DNA from: Alphaproteobacteria bacterium
Lineage (GTDB): Bacteria > Pseudomonadota > Alphaproteobacteria > Micropepsales > Micropepsaceae
Direction: 5' to 3'
DNA: 64,000 nucleotides
Assembly: GCA_016124635.1 (NCBI GenBank)
Contig: WGNJ01000014.1
Location: 1-64,000 of the forward strand
Below, in pieces: positions 38,143 through 48,070 of this stretch. The notes beneath the pieces are model-generated. The model was given only the letters and a program-made list of their open reading frames with translations. It searched no databases and had not been told where the DNA came from. Position numbers and translations under genes: made by a program. Numbering within the stretch: the stretch's first letter is position 1; every line of letters starts with the position of its first letter.

Positions 38143-38210
38143 GCTGCGTGCCCTGCTTTTGACACCGTTGCACGAAACGATCGCGGCGTTCTTGGCGCGG
38201 GCGTCTCCTC

Positions 38211-40388
38211 TTGAGCGACACTTCGGGCATCGGTAGCAGGCCGCTTCGCTCAGCCACGGCGCGATGGCGCGGGCGTGCGATTGCGTATCTGACGAGTGCG
38301 CTACGCAACTCGCGGCGCGCAATCGACGAAGGTTGGCGGGAGGATTGGCCTCAGCGCTTCAACTGGCTGCCGGTTTTGATCGGCATTGGTATCGGCATTT
38401 ACTTCGCGCTACCTATCGAACCGCCGCCGTATTGGGCGCTCCTAGGTCTCCTTCCGCTGATCGGCTATCTGACGGCGCGGGCCATCGATGCGTCGCAGGT
38501 GGCGGTTATGACTTTGGCGTCGTTGGCTGCGGTGTCCCTGGGCTTCGCAACAGCCGTTATCAGAACGCAGTCGTTGTCCACGGTGATGCTCGGCGAAGAA
38601 ACCGGCGTCGTCGAGGTCTCGGGTCAAGTGACAAGAGCCGAGCCGGTCGGCAAGAACCGCACGCGAGCCGTTCTCGAAGACGTCGCGATCGACCCGGCGC
38701 CTGACGGCGCGCTTCCGTCACGTGTCCGCATTTCGCTCGCAAAGGCGCCGGACTGGCTGAGACCCGGCGAATGGATACGCGTGCGAGCAATCCTTCGTCC
38801 GCTGCCGCCGCCAGTTGCCCCTGGATCTTACGACTTCGCGCGCACCCTTTGGTTCGACGGCATCGGCGCCGTTGGTTTCTCGATGGGCACGGCGGAGCGC
38901 GAGCCAGCGCGTCAATCGGGCGGACTCGTTCGGCGATTCTCCACGTGGATGGCGGCCGTTCGCAAGGCGACCTCGGATCGCATTCGCGCGCAACTCGATG
39001 CGCGAGCGGGACCAATCGCGGCAGCGTTTCTGACGGGCGAGCGTGCGCTGATTTCCGACGACGACCGGCAAGCGATGCGCGACTCGAGCTTGGCCCACTT
39101 ACTCTCGATATCGGGACTCCATATGGCGCTGGCCGGCTTCGGCTTTCTCGCCGCACTGCGATTCATATTTGCGTTCGTTCCGGCGATCGCTCTCAACTAT
39201 CCGGTCAAGAAGTGGGCGGCTGTCGCGGCACTGTTCGCCTCGTTCGGCTACCTGTTGTTGAGCGGCGCCTCGATCCCGGCTCTAAGATCTTTCATCATGA
39301 TCGCCATCGCGTTCATTTCCATCATCGCCGATCGGCCGGCCGTCAGCATGCGCGTGGTCGCACTGTCGGCGCTCGCGATCCTGATCGTGATGCCGGAGTC
39401 GTGGATCGACCCGAGTTTCCAGATGTCGTTTGCCGCGGTCGTCGGTCTGGTGTCTGCGTTCGAGTGGTGGCAGCGACGCAAGAGTCCGGTCGTGGCAACG
39501 GGCGTCCTGTCACGTGGCATTCGTGTCCTCGGCGCGACAGCCGCGACGAGTCTTGTTGCCGGCCTCGCGACGACGCCGTTCGCCGCCTATCACTTCAATC
39601 GCTTCGCGAACTACGGCATTGCTGCCAATCTCTTGGCGATGCCGGTCGTGAGCTTTGTGATCATGCCGGCAGGCGTCGTCGCCCTTCTCGCGATGCCCTT
39701 CGGTCTGGATGGGCCGCCGCTTCAGGTGATGGGGTGGGGGATCAACGTCATGCTCGACGTTGCGCATTGGGTCGCCGGTTGGCCTGGAGCGAGTTGGAGT
39801 GTCGCCGCGATGCCCAGCCTCGCCCTCGTCCTGACGGTAGCGGGCGGACTCTGGATCGCGCTTTGGCAACAAGCTTGGCGGGCAGCAGGCATCGCGCTCG
39901 TCGTTGCCGGTTTTATCGCGAGCTTCTTCGGTGCGCGACCGGATCTCATCGTCGCCCGCGACGGCCGCAACTTCGCAGTGCGCGGTGGTGACGGTCGGCT
40001 CCATCTCCTGTCCGCGCGGCGAGGTGCCTTCGGCTCAGAGCAATGGTTGAAGCGCGACGCCGACCCGCGCGCGGTGAGGGACGCGAAAGGTGGTGATGAT
40101 GTCTTCGTCTGCGATGCGGCGCGGTGTACGGCGAACATCGACGGTCGCGACGATCGCAAGGTCCTCTACGCTCTGGCGCCGGCCGCGTTCGCAAACGGCT
40201 GCGAGGGCGTTGCAGTCGTCATTGACGAAACGGTGGAGGATCACAAGGCTTGCAGCACAGCGCGGCTGACGATCTCAACCGACTTGCTCGAACGGGAGGG
40301 TGCGGTAGCCGTGTCGTTCTCGGGGCAGAACCTCAGATGGACGTCCGTCGCGCGCGAACGCGGTTTCCGCCCGTGGGTCCCTCAGTAA
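38211..40388 (+). CDS. comEC: ComEC/Rec2-family DNA uptake channel protein
   Basis: 725 aa polytopic membrane protein. N-terminal helices and a DUF4131-like domain (about 90-230), then the competence domain with [18 protein letters not shown] and many helices to about 570. The C-terminal 150 residues are soluble and lack the HxHxDH metal site of a beta-lactamase domain. Only a TTG start is available in this frame. It would carry single-stranded DNA across the inner membrane, if functional. Its stop overlaps that of lexA by 7 bp on the opposite strand. Confidence 0.9.
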   Translation: MSDTSGIGSRPLRSATARWRGRAIAYLTSALRNSRRAIDEGWREDWPQRFNWLPVLIGIGIGIYFALPIEPPPYWALLGLLPLIGYLTARAIDASQVAVMTLASLAAVSLGFATAVIRTQSLSTVMLGEETGVVEVSGQVTRAEPVGKNRTRAVLEDVAIDPAPDGALPSRVRISLAKAPDWLRPGEWIRVRAILRPLPPPVAPGSYDFARTLWFDGIGAVGFSMGTAEREPARQSGGLVRRFSTWMAAVRKATSDRIRAQLDARAGPIAAAFLTGERALISDDDRQAMRDSSLAHLLSISGLHMALAGFGFLAALRFIFAFVPAIALNYPVKKWAAVAALFASFGYLLLSGASIPALRSFIMIAIAFISIIADRPAVSMRVVALSALAILIVMPESWIDPSFQMSFAAVVGLVSAFEWWQRRKSPVVATGVLSRGIRVLGATAATSLVAGLATTPFAAYHFNRFANYGIAANLLAMPVVSFVIMPAGVVALLAMPFGLDGPPLQVMGWGINVMLDVAHWVAGWPGASWSVAAMPSLALVLTVAGGLWIALWQQAWRAAGIALVVAGFIASFFGARPDLIVARDGRNFAVRGGDGRLHLLSARRGAFGSEQWLKRDADPRAVRDAKGGDDVFVCDAARCTANIDGRDDRKVLYALAPAAFANGCEGVAVVIDETVEDHKACSTARLTISTDLLEREGAVAVSFSGQNLRWTSVARERGFRPWVPQ

Positions 40389-41104
40389 CGGCGGATCAAA
40401 CCGACGAGGCGGCCTTGCACCTTGACCCTGTCCGGTCCGAAAATCCGTGTCTCGTACTTCGGGTTCGCAGCCTCGAGCGCGACCTGGCTGCCGCGCTTGC
40501 GCAACCGCTTCAAAGTTGCCTCGTTGTTGTCGACGAGCGCGACGACGATGTCGCCGGATTGCGCGTCGTCGATGCGTTGAATGAGAACCGTGTCGCCGTC
40601 GAGGATGCCGGCGTCGATCATCGAGTCGCCCGTAACCTCCAGCGCATAGTGCTCGCCGGAGCCCAACATGAAGTCGGCGACCGGTAGGGCCTCCGTCTGA
40701 TTCTGCAGCGCTTCGATCGGCGTGCCCGCTGCGATCCGCCCCATCACCGGGACCTCGATCAAGCGCCGGGCCGAGGCGGCCGCGGGCCGCGCCTGCGGCA
40801 CCTTCAAGCCGCCATCGATGATGCCGAAGCCCGCCGGACGTTGTGCGGCGGCGGGCGTAACCGTGCGCGACCGCTTCGGCTGCGCCGAGTTCTCCGGCAG
40901 TTTCACCACCTCAAGGGCGCGCGCGCGGTGCTCCAGGCGTCGCAAGAAACCCCGTTCCTCCAGGGCCGTCACCAGGCGGTGGATTCCGGACTTCGACTTG
41001 AGATCCAGGGCCTCCTTCATCTCGTCGAAGGAGGGGGCGACCCCGGTCTCCCTCAGCCGCTCGTGGATGAACATCAGCAGTTCATACTGCTTGCGGGTCA
41101 GCAT
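40382..41104 (-). CDS. lexA: LexA repressor
   Basis: 240 aa. N-terminal winged helix ([17 protein letters not shown]...[10 protein letters not shown]...[18 protein letters not shown]) and a C-terminal S24 peptidase domain. Self-cleavage is expected at the Ala-Gly in [11 protein letters not shown], with Ser in [10 protein letters not shown] and Lys in EATLKRL. It represses SOS genes and is destroyed in the presence of RecA filaments. The ATG at 41104 was chosen over an upstream extension of 16 residues that would cross its promoter. Confidence 0.97.
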   Translation of the reverse strand: MLTRKQYELLMFIHERLRETGVAPSFDEMKEALDLKSKSGIHRLVTALEERGFLRRLEHRARALEVVKLPENSAQPKRSRTVTPAAAQRPAGFGIIDGGLKVPQARPAAASARRLIEVPVMGRIAAGTPIEALQNQTEALPVADFMLGSGEHYALEVTGDSMIDAGILDGDTVLIQRIDDAQSGDIVVALVDNNEATLKRLRKRGSQVALEAANPKYETRIFGPDRVKVQGRLVGLIRRY

Positions 41105-41161
41105 GGGGGGAGCCTCAATTTCTAGAACGAAGCCGAAAACAAAGCGAAACAAACAGGATAC

Positions 41162-41190
41162 GTTCTAGTATTGTTCGCAACTTTCGTCAA
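41162..41190 (-). promoter_or_regulatory. lexA promoter with SOS box
   Basis: GTTC-N7-GTTC (41162-41176) is the alphaproteobacterial LexA operator. On the minus strand it overlaps a promoter TTGACG (41190-41185), 17-nt spacer, TAGAAC (41167-41162), so LexA bound here would block its own transcription. Confidence 0.88.
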
Positions 41191-41214
41191 CCCCGCTGCC
41201 GCCTGCAGCGACCG

Positions 41215-42411
41215 TCAATCGAGCAACATCACGTTCACCGTGGCGCCTTGAGCACGGGCGGGGTCGCCGGGCGGGCGCACGATCAGGCAATTCGCGGCCG
41301 ACATCGTTCGCATCATGCTCGAATCCTGCACGGGAAAAGGCTCGACGTCGCCTTGGCCTTCGGGCGTCGAGCGGAACACGGCGCGCACATAGTCTTGCCG
41401 CTCGTCGTTCGCCGGCAGCGCCCGCGTGAGACGGGCCTGACGAGTCTCGTGCGCCGGACCGTCATAACCTTGCAGCGCATAGATCATCGGCTTGAGGAAG
41501 ATATGCGCGCACACCATTGCCGACACCGGATTTCCCGGCAATCCCAGAAAGGGCACGGATTTGTAGCGGCCGAAGATCAACGGCTTGCCGGGCCGCATCG
41601 CGATCTTCCAAAACGCGACGTCAAGATCGTCGGCGAGCGCCTTCTGGATGAGATCATGATCGCCGACCGAGGCGCCACCGAGCGTGACGAAGAGATTAGC
41701 GGTCTGCGCGGCCTCTGACTTGAAGCGAATGTCGGTGACTTCGTCGTGCGCGATTCCGAGATCGCGCACGGTGCCGCCCCACGCGATGACGTCGGCGCTC
41801 AATCCGGCGGCGCTGGAGCCTACGATTTGTCCGGGCCCCGGTATTGTTCCCGGCGGTACGAGTTCGTCGCCCGTGGCGAGGATCGCGACGCGCGGGCGCC
41901 GCCGCACGTCGAGGCGCGTGTGATTCATCGCCGCGGCCAGAGCGATGTCGCGTCCCGTCAATCGGTGTCCCGTGCGCAACAAAATGTCGCCTTCGCGGAA
42001 GTCGAGCCCGGCGCGTCGAATGTGTTTCCCGGCCGGCGCTTGGCCGTCGACCACCTCGACAGTCGTGCCGTCGCTTTTGGTGTTTTCCTGTATCACCACG
42101 GTATCGGCGCCGCGTGGAATCGGCGCGCCGGTGAAGATGCGGGCCGCTTCGCCGCTCCTCACCGAGCCGGCAAAAACTTGCCCTGCCGCAATCGAGCCAA
42201 CGATCTTCAATTTCGCCGGCAACTTCGCCACGTCGTTCGACCGCACGGCATAGCCGTCCATGGCCGAGACATCGAGCGGCGGCTGCGTGCGCTTCGCTTT
42301 GACGTTGCTCGCAAGAATGCAACCCAGCGCGCTCACCAACGGAATCTGCTCGCTTGCCAGCGGCTTCAGATTGGCGACGACCTTTTTTGAGGCTTCGGCA
42401 ACGGACAGCAT
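41215..42411 (-). CDS. moeA: Molybdopterin molybdenumtransferase MoeA
   Basis: 398 aa. It inserts molybdate into adenylated molybdopterin. Recognised by PPLDVSAMDGYAVR, FTGAPIPRGADTVVIQE, ATGDEL and the VSVGDHDLI-like stretch GGASVGDHDLIQKAL; GLPGNPVSAMV is the C-terminal family block. The ATG at 42411 starts 4 bp after the moaC stop; an ATG at 42447 inside moaC is less likely. Confidence 0.95.
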   Translation of the reverse strand: MLSVAEASKKVVANLKPLASEQIPLVSALGCILASNVKAKRTQPPLDVSAMDGYAVRSNDVAKLPAKLKIVGSIAAGQVFAGSVRSGEAARIFTGAPIPRGADTVVIQENTKSDGTTVEVVDGQAPAGKHIRRAGLDFREGDILLRTGHRLTGRDIALAAAMNHTRLDVRRRPRVAILATGDELVPPGTIPGPGQIVGSSAAGLSADVIAWGGTVRDLGIAHDEVTDIRFKSEAAQTANLFVTLGGASVGDHDLIQKALADDLDVAFWKIAMRPGKPLIFGRYKSVPFLGLPGNPVSAMVCAHIFLKPMIYALQGYDGPAHETRQARLTRALPANDERQDYVRAVFRSTPEGQGDVEPFPVQDSSMMRTMSAANCLIVRPPGDPARAQGATVNVMLLD

Positions 42412-42415
42412 GAGG

Positions 42416-43210
42416 TCACGCGCGATACATGTCTTCGACGGCGACATTTGCCGACGCCGCGAGCTTTTCTTCCTCTGCCTTCGTCAAGCTCGGCTTTCGC
42501 CCGTGCAGGAAACTGTAGATGACGGCAACGGGTAAACCTGCATCCTTGGCCCAGGCGTGCGCAGTCAAGCCGTGGGCAGTCATGAAGCGCCGGAACGCTT
42601 CGCGCCGCGCGGTATGATCCTTTGCGGCGAAGCGGGCGCCGCCGTCGATAGGGACTTCGCTCGGCTTGGCCTTGCGCGCGCTGACAGCCGTTGGTCGGCG
42701 CGCCGGCCGCGGCGGCGCTGAGGTCGTAGCAGGCGCCCGGTAGGTGCCGGATCGTCCGCCGTCTTTTGCGACCAGCCGAACGTCCGAGATCGTGATGCCG
42801 CGTTCGACCGCCTTGACCATGTCATAGATCGTCAGCGCCGCGACGCTTGCGGCCGTTAGGGCCTCCATCTCGACGCCGGTCACGCCGACGAGCTTGACCG
42901 TAGCGGTGATGTGCACGCCGGTCGTCTCGTCGTCATCGATCAACTCGCAGTCGACCGTGACGCTGCTGATATTGAGCGGATGACACAGCGGGATCAGGTC
43001 CGCTGTCTTCTTCGCCGCCATGATCCCCGCGATGCGCGCGGTAGCGAGCACATCGCCCTTGGCGACCTTATCTTCCGCGATCAACGCGAGCGTTTCGTGT
43101 GACATGCGCACGAAGGCTTCGGCGACGGCGGTTCGCTCCGTGGCGGCTTTACCGGACACGTCGACCATGTGCGCTTCGCCTTCGCTATCGACATGCGTGA
43201 GCTTGCTCAT
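42416..43210 (-). CDS. moaC: Cyclic pyranopterin monophosphate synthase MoaC with C-terminal HTH-like extension
   Basis: 264 aa, about 100 longer than usual MoaC. Residues 1 to about 157 are complete MoaC ([59 protein letters not shown]), which makes cyclic pyranopterin. A Pro/Ala/Arg-rich linker (about 158-195) follows, and residues 200-264 ([21 protein letters not shown], then [18 protein letters not shown]) resemble a lambda-repressor-like HTH. Its start overlaps the trpDC stop (ATGA). The role of the extension is unknown; DNA binding is inferred. Confidence 0.92.
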   Translation of the reverse strand: MSKLTHVDSEGEAHMVDVSGKAATERTAVAEAFVRMSHETLALIAEDKVAKGDVLATARIAGIMAAKKTADLIPLCHPLNISSVTVDCELIDDDETTGVHITATVKLVGVTGVEMEALTAASVAALTIYDMVKAVERGITISDVRLVAKDGGRSGTYRAPATTSAPPRPARRPTAVSARKAKPSEVPIDGGARFAAKDHTARREAFRRFMTAHGLTAHAWAKDAGLPVAVIYSFLHGRKPSLTKAEEEKLAASANVAVEDMYRA

Positions 43211-45021
43211 GCCGCACCCAACAATTCGCGCGTAGCCGATACCACGTCCGGCTTGCGCATCAAGCTTTCGCCGACCAAGAAGGAGTGCACCCCCGATTTT
43301 GCCAGGCGCTTGAGGTCCGCGTTGGAATTGATGCCGCTTTCCGCAACGACCAGGATGTTCTTCGGCACCAATGGAGCGAGCGCTTCGGTCACGGTCAGAG
43401 ACGTTTCGAAGGTTTTCAGATTGCGGTTGTTGATGCCGATCATGGCGGGTTGAAGGGCGAGGGCGCGCTCGAGTTCGGAGCGATCGTGCACCTCAACGAG
43501 CACGTCCATGCCCCATTTGTACGCTGTATCGGACAGCGCCTTGGCCTCGTCGTCGGTCACGGCTGCCATGATGATCAAGATGCAATCTGCCCCGAGCGCC
43601 CGCGCCTCGACCACCTGATACGGATCGAACATGAAGTCCTTGCGCAGCACCGGCAGCTTGGTTGCCACGCGCGCCTGCGTCAGGAATTCCTTTGCGCCCT
43701 GAAACGACGGTGCGTCGGTCAGGACTGAAAGACATGTCGCCCCGCCGGCTTCGTAGGATCGAGCGAGGGCAGGGGGATCGAAGTCGGAGCGGATCAATCC
43801 CTTCGACGGGCTCGCCTTCTTGATCTCGGCGATCAGCGCGTCGGATCCTCTTCCGATTGCCGCCCGCAAAGCGGCGGCGAAAGGGCGAACAGCGGGCGTG
43901 CGCTTCGCCATGGCTTCGACATCGTCCAGCGAAACATGCGCCTTCGCGTCGGCGATCTCACGCCGCTTGTATGTGGCGATGCGGCCGAGCACGCCTTGGT
44001 CCCGCGCATTCGACACGCTGACCAGCTTGGCCAGCACCGCCCGCGCCGCGCCGCTGTCGATTGCCGACGTTGCCATCTTCGCACCGTCCATAAGTGTGCC
44101 GGCCTTGCCGGCCACCAGAAGAGCTGCCGCCGCATTCAGCACGACGATGTCGCGATAGGCGCCAGCCTCACCCGCCAGAAGCCGTGTGATTGCTGCCGCG
44201 TTTTGTTCGACGTCGCCGCCTTGAATCGCGGCGAGCGCGTGCGTGCCGACACCCGCATCGGAGGGGCTCACCGTGAAGCTTCGGATTTGACCGTGATCGA
44301 GCTCGGCCACACGGCTCTTGCCTGTGACCGTGAGTTCGTCGAGCCCATCCTCACCGTGCACGACCCAGGCGCGCTCCGTGCCGAGCGCGTACAAAGTCTG
44401 CGCAATCGGCTCGAGCCACTTGTCGGAGAAAACGCCGACAACCTGTCGCTTCACCCGCGCCGGATTTGCAAGCGGCCCGAGCAAGTTGAAGATCGTCCGG
44501 AAGCCGAGTGCGCGGCGCACCGGCATCACGTGCTTTATCGCGCTGTGATGTGCTGGCGCGAACATAAAGCCGAGCCCGGCTTCAAGTATGCACCGCGTTA
44601 CATCTGCGGGCTCGATGTCGATATTGACGCCAAGAGCTGAAAGAACATCCGCCGAACCGCTCTGAGACGACTGCGCCCGGTTGCCGTGTTTTGCCACGCG
44701 TACACCGCACGCGGCAACCACGAGCGCGGCCGCCGTTGAAACGTTGAGCGTGCCGAGACCGTCGCCGCCGGTGCCGCAAGTGTCGATCGCATCCGGCGGG
44801 GCGTCCGTCGCAATGACCCGCGCGCGCATTGCTCGCGCTGCAGCCGTTATCTCCTCGACGGTCTCGCCGCGCATATGAAGCGCAGTGAGAAACGCCGCTA
44901 TCTGCGCCTCGCTGGCCTGACCGTCCATGATTGCGTCGAACGCGGCTGCCGCTTCGCTGGCGCTGAGCGCGCTACCTGCGGCAACCTTCGTGATGAGCAG
45001 CCTCAGCGTCTCGGCAATCAT
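43207..45021 (-). CDS. Fused anthranilate phosphoribosyltransferase / indole-3-glycerol phosphate synthase (TrpD-TrpC)
   Basis: 604 aa in one frame. Residues 1 to about 335 are TrpD ([55 protein letters not shown]). From about 337 a full TrpC follows ([60 protein letters not shown]). TrpD ends at LVSVSNA and TrpC continues without linker or Met. The two catalyse steps 2 and 4 of tryptophan synthesis; TrpF lies between them. Start overlaps the trpG stop (ATGA), and the stop overlaps moaC. Confidence 0.93.
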   Translation of the reverse strand: MIAETLRLLITKVAAGSALSASEAAAAFDAIMDGQASEAQIAAFLTALHMRGETVEEITAAARAMRARVIATDAPPDAIDTCGTGGDGLGTLNVSTAAALVVAACGVRVAKHGNRAQSSQSGSADVLSALGVNIDIEPADVTRCILEAGLGFMFAPAHHSAIKHVMPVRRALGFRTIFNLLGPLANPARVKRQVVGVFSDKWLEPIAQTLYALGTERAWVVHGEDGLDELTVTGKSRVAELDHGQIRSFTVSPSDAGVGTHALAAIQGGDVEQNAAAITRLLAGEAGAYRDIVVLNAAAALLVAGKAGTLMDGAKMATSAIDSGAARAVLAKLVSVSNARDQGVLGRIATYKRREIADAKAHVSLDDVEAMAKRTPAVRPFAAALRAAIGRGSDALIAEIKKASPSKGLIRSDFDPPALARSYEAGGATCLSVLTDAPSFQGAKEFLTQARVATKLPVLRKDFMFDPYQVVEARALGADCILIIMAAVTDDEAKALSDTAYKWGMDVLVEVHDRSELERALALQPAMIGINNRNLKTFETSLTVTEALAPLVPKNILVVAESGINSNADLKRLAKSGVHSFLVGESLMRKPDVVSATRELLGAA

Positions 45022-45593
45022 GCGGCGCGCGCTAGATCGAGAAAGTTTCGCAACAGGGCATGACCGTGCTCGGTCGCGATGCTTTCCGGGTGGAACTGGA
45101 CGCCATGCACCGGATGTTCGCGGTGTGCGAGCCCCATGATCACGCCGTCGTCCGCCTCTGCCGTGATCGTGAGCGTGTTCGGCAGGCTCGCGCGATCGAT
45201 CGTCAGCGAGTGATAGCGTGTGGCTTTGAAAGGGTCGGGCAAATCTTTGAATACACTCGCGCCGGAATGTCGAATTGTCGAAACCTTGCCGTGCATCGGA
45301 GCGGGCGCTCGTACGACCTTGCCGCCGTAGATTTGGCCGATGGTTTGATGGCCGAGGCAGACGCCCAGGATCGGCGTCGTTTCGCGCGCCCGCTCGACGA
45401 GCGAAAGGCAGATGCCGGCCTTGTCGGGATCGCAGGGACCAGGCGACAGCACGATGGCCTTGGGCTTCTTCGATAGCACCTCGTCGACGGTGAGCGCGTC
45501 GTTGCGATGGACCTCCACCGTCGCGCCGAGCTGGCCCAGATAGTGGTACAGGTTCCAGGTGAAGCTGTCGTAGTTGTCGATCAATACAATCAT
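45018..45593 (-). CDS. trpG: Anthranilate synthase glutamine amidotransferase subunit (TrpG/PabA)
   Basis: 191 aa, normal length. It supplies ammonia to Trp[21 protein letters not shown] is the usual start; the class I amidotransferase Cys is in GVCLGHQTI and the His/Glu in [13 protein letters not shown]. It may also serve PabB. The ATG at 45593 excludes an open extension of 19 residues. First gene of a tight run trpG-trpDC-moaC-moeA. Confidence 0.95.
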   Translation of the reverse strand: MIVLIDNYDSFTWNLYHYLGQLGATVEVHRNDALTVDEVLSKKPKAIVLSPGPCDPDKAGICLSLVERARETTPILGVCLGHQTIGQIYGGKVVRAPAPMHGKVSTIRHSGASVFKDLPDPFKATRYHSLTIDRASLPNTLTITAEADDGVIMGLAHREHPVHGVQFHPESIATEHGHALLRNFLDLARAA

Positions 45594-45761
45594 CGGAGTC
45601 GCTGCCGTTCGCGTCAGATTACGCGGCCTTTGCGCCGCGCGCGACTCCAACTTGTCCGGCCGGTCCGCCGCGCATGCACGCCGAATCCTGGCCTATGACC
45701 CAGTAACCTTATGGCGACGGATATTCAAAGGCGCGCCGGTGTGTATAGCGCCGCCCGCAGC

Positions 45762-46406
45762 CTACGACTCCGCTGACGTGACATACGCACGCGCAATTCC
45801 GGCGAATGCCTCGTCGACGAACGCGTCGACGATCTCGTCCGGCACGGTGTTGTCGCCATAGACGATTCGCTCGACCATGATGTTGATCGCCGGTGCCGCG
45901 CAAATACGCGCCGCAACCATTGGGTCCATACGCCGGAACTCGCCGCGATCCATCGCTGCGCCCAATAGCTTGGCCCATGCCCCAAGCTCACGTTCCCACA
46001 AGGCTTCGCGATACTTGGCGACGAGGAACGGCATGCGCCGTCCCTCTGAGATGAGAACGCGAACGAGGTCTGTGCGGCGCTGCTGACGAACGAAAACCCT
46101 GACCGCGCCTGGGATGACACGAAACAGATCCGCCATCGACCCCTGATAGTCGGCGATCTGCTGCGTTGCCACCGGATCGAACTCGTCCGTGACCGTATTG
46201 ATCACGGCTTCAAACAGATGCTGCTTGTTCTTATAGGCTTCATATACTGTCGGTTTCGACACGCCGACGGCCGCAGCGACGTCGTCCATTGACGTGCCTG
46301 CATATCCTTTTTCGACGAACAATTGCCAAGCGGCCTTGAGTACCTTGGCAGCGAACTCTGCCCGAGCCGGTGTCACGCCCTTCTTCTCGTCCATCACAAA
46401 CGCCAT
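45762..46406 (-). CDS. TetR/AcrR-family transcriptional regulator
   Basis: 214 aa. The N-terminal HTH reads AAWQLFVEKGYAGTSMDDVAAAVGVSKPTVYEAYKNKQHLFEAV; the rest is the variable ligand-binding helical domain with a TetR_C-like end. It is divergent from an aldehyde dehydrogenase gene with 174 bp between starts, so it probably represses that gene in response to an aldehyde or precursor. I found no convincing palindromic operator there. Confidence 0.93.
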   Translation of the reverse strand: MAFVMDEKKGVTPARAEFAAKVLKAAWQLFVEKGYAGTSMDDVAAAVGVSKPTVYEAYKNKQHLFEAVINTVTDEFDPVATQQIADYQGSMADLFRVIPGAVRVFVRQQRRTDLVRVLISEGRRMPFLVAKYREALWERELGAWAKLLGAAMDRGEFRRMDPMVAARICAAPAINIMVERIVYGDNTVPDEIVDAFVDEAFAGIARAYVTSAES

Positions 46407-46580
46407 GTCTCAAACCATAGGTAGTGGGAATCTCTCATGCACGCGCTAATGACAGAAAACGTACGCCGCGCACATCACAAATTTGGAGCGCGGATAAGAC
46501 CGATTTTCTATCTCCACGTCACTTGCTAATTTGTCAGATACACACCATCGAATTCCCGCAACTCCAAGGAGGTTATAAGA

Positions 46581-48011
46581 ATGTTGAAAAGGCTCCAATT
46601 TTACATCGACGGCAAATGGGTCGATCCCGCCACCCCAAAGACCCTCGAGGTCATCAACCCCGCCAATGAAGAAGCGATGGGCTTGATCAGTCTCGGCTCC
46701 AAGGCCGACGTTGACAAGGCCGTGGCGGCCGCTCGCCGCGCGTTCGACAGCTTTTCGCGCACGACCAAGGATGAACGCCTGGCGCTTCTGCAGCGTATAC
46801 TCGACGCATACCAAAAGCACTACGCGGAAATGGTTGAGGTGATCTCGCGCGAAATGGGCGCACCGCTCGGCCTTTCGAAGGCAGCGCAAGCCGCGACAGG
46901 CGTCGCGCACCTTATGCAAACAATGAAGGTGCTCAAGGAATTCGACTTTGAGAGCACGCGCGGGACCACGGCGATTGTGTACGAGCCGGTCGGTGTCTGC
47001 GGCATGATCACACCGTGGAATTGGCCGGTGAATCAGGTGATGTGCAAGGTTGCGCCCGCGCTCGCCGCCGGCTGCACGATGGTATTGAAGCCGAGTGAAC
47101 TCTCACCGTTCAGCGCAATGCTGATCGCTGACGTGATGCAAGAAGCGAACGTACCGGCAGGCGTGTTCAACCTCGTGAACGGCGACGGACCGACCGTCGG
47201 TCAGGCGATCGCCTCGCATCCGGGCGTCGACATGGTCAGCTTCACCGGATCGACTCGCGGCGGTATCGCCGTCGCCAAGACGGCCGCCGACACGGTCAAG
47301 CGCGTGACGCAAGAACTCGGGGGCAAGTCCGCCAACATCATTCTCGAAGATGCGGACCTTCAGAAAGCCGTCGCCGGCGGCGTACTGAACTGCTTCTCGA
47401 ACTCGGGCCAGTCGTGCAATGCACCGACGCGTATGTTCGTGCCGAGCTCGATGCAGGATCAGGCCATCGCCATCGCCAAGGCAACGGCCGAGAAGGTCAA
47501 AGTCGGCGACCCGTTTGCCGACGGCACGAACCTAGGGCCCGTCGTCAGCGAAGCGCAGTTCAACAAGATCCAGGGCCTCATCAAGAAGGGCATCGACGAA
47601 GGCGCCACGCTGGTCGCCGGAGGCTTGGGCCGTCCTGAAGGTCTCAACCGCGGTTACTACGTGCGGCCGACGGTGTTCGCCAACGTTCGCAACGACATGA
47701 CGATCGCGCGTGAGGAGATCTTCGGGCCGGTGCTGTCGATACTGCCCTACAAGAGCGAGGAAGAAGCGATCGCGATGGCGAATGACACCGTCTACGGTCT
47801 TTCCGGTTACGTACAATCCGGAAGCATCGATCATGCCCGCAAGGTCGCCTCGCGTCTGCGCACCGGCAACGTCCATCTGAACGGCGCCGGCCCTGATTTC
47901 GGTGCGCCGTTCGGCGGCTACAAGCAGTCGGGTACTGGCCGCGAATGGGGTGAGTTCGGCCTCCACGATTTCCTCGAGATCAAGGCCGTCCTCGGCTACC
48001 AGGCCGCTTGA
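46581..48011 (+). CDS. NAD(P)-dependent aldehyde dehydrogenase
   Basis: 476 aa. It oxidises an aldehyde to an acid. The catalytic Cys is in NSGQSCNAPTR and the general base Glu in TQELGGKSAN; PWNWPVNQVMCKVAPALAAG and FTGST form the cofactor site. The family is broad and the substrate is open. AAGGAGGT lies 9 bp before the ATG. It ends at a bidirectional terminator and faces trpE. Confidence 0.94.
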   Translation: MLKRLQFYIDGKWVDPATPKTLEVINPANEEAMGLISLGSKADVDKAVAAARRAFDSFSRTTKDERLALLQRILDAYQKHYAEMVEVISREMGAPLGLSKAAQAATGVAHLMQTMKVLKEFDFESTRGTTAIVYEPVGVCGMITPWNWPVNQVMCKVAPALAAGCTMVLKPSELSPFSAMLIADVMQEANVPAGVFNLVNGDGPTVGQAIASHPGVDMVSFTGSTRGGIAVAKTAADTVKRVTQELGGKSANIILEDADLQKAVAGGVLNCFSNSGQSCNAPTRMFVPSSMQDQAIAIAKATAEKVKVGDPFADGTNLGPVVSEAQFNKIQGLIKKGIDEGATLVAGGLGRPEGLNRGYYVRPTVFANVRNDMTIAREEIFGPVLSILPYKSEEEAIAMANDTVYGLSGYVQSGSIDHARKVASRLRTGNVHLNGAGPDFGAPFGGYKQSGTGREWGEFGLHDFLEIKAVLGYQAA

Positions 48012-48021
48012 CCTAAGCCAG

Positions 48022-48067
48022 CCAAACGGAATTCGACGGGCCCCATTTCGGGGCCCGTTTCGTTTGG
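48022..48067. terminator. Bidirectional terminator between aldehyde dehydrogenase and trpE
   Basis: ACGGGCCCC (48036-48044), a 5-nt loop and GGGGCCCGT (48050-48058) with outer arms CCAAACG (48022-48028) and CGTTTGG (48061-48067). It lies between convergent stops. Confidence 0.85.
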
Positions 48068-48070
48068 GCG

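Noticed and set aside
46407-46580. TetR operator between the regulator and the aldehyde dehydrogenase
   Set aside because: Only 4-5 bp inverted matches could be found; none is convincing by eye.
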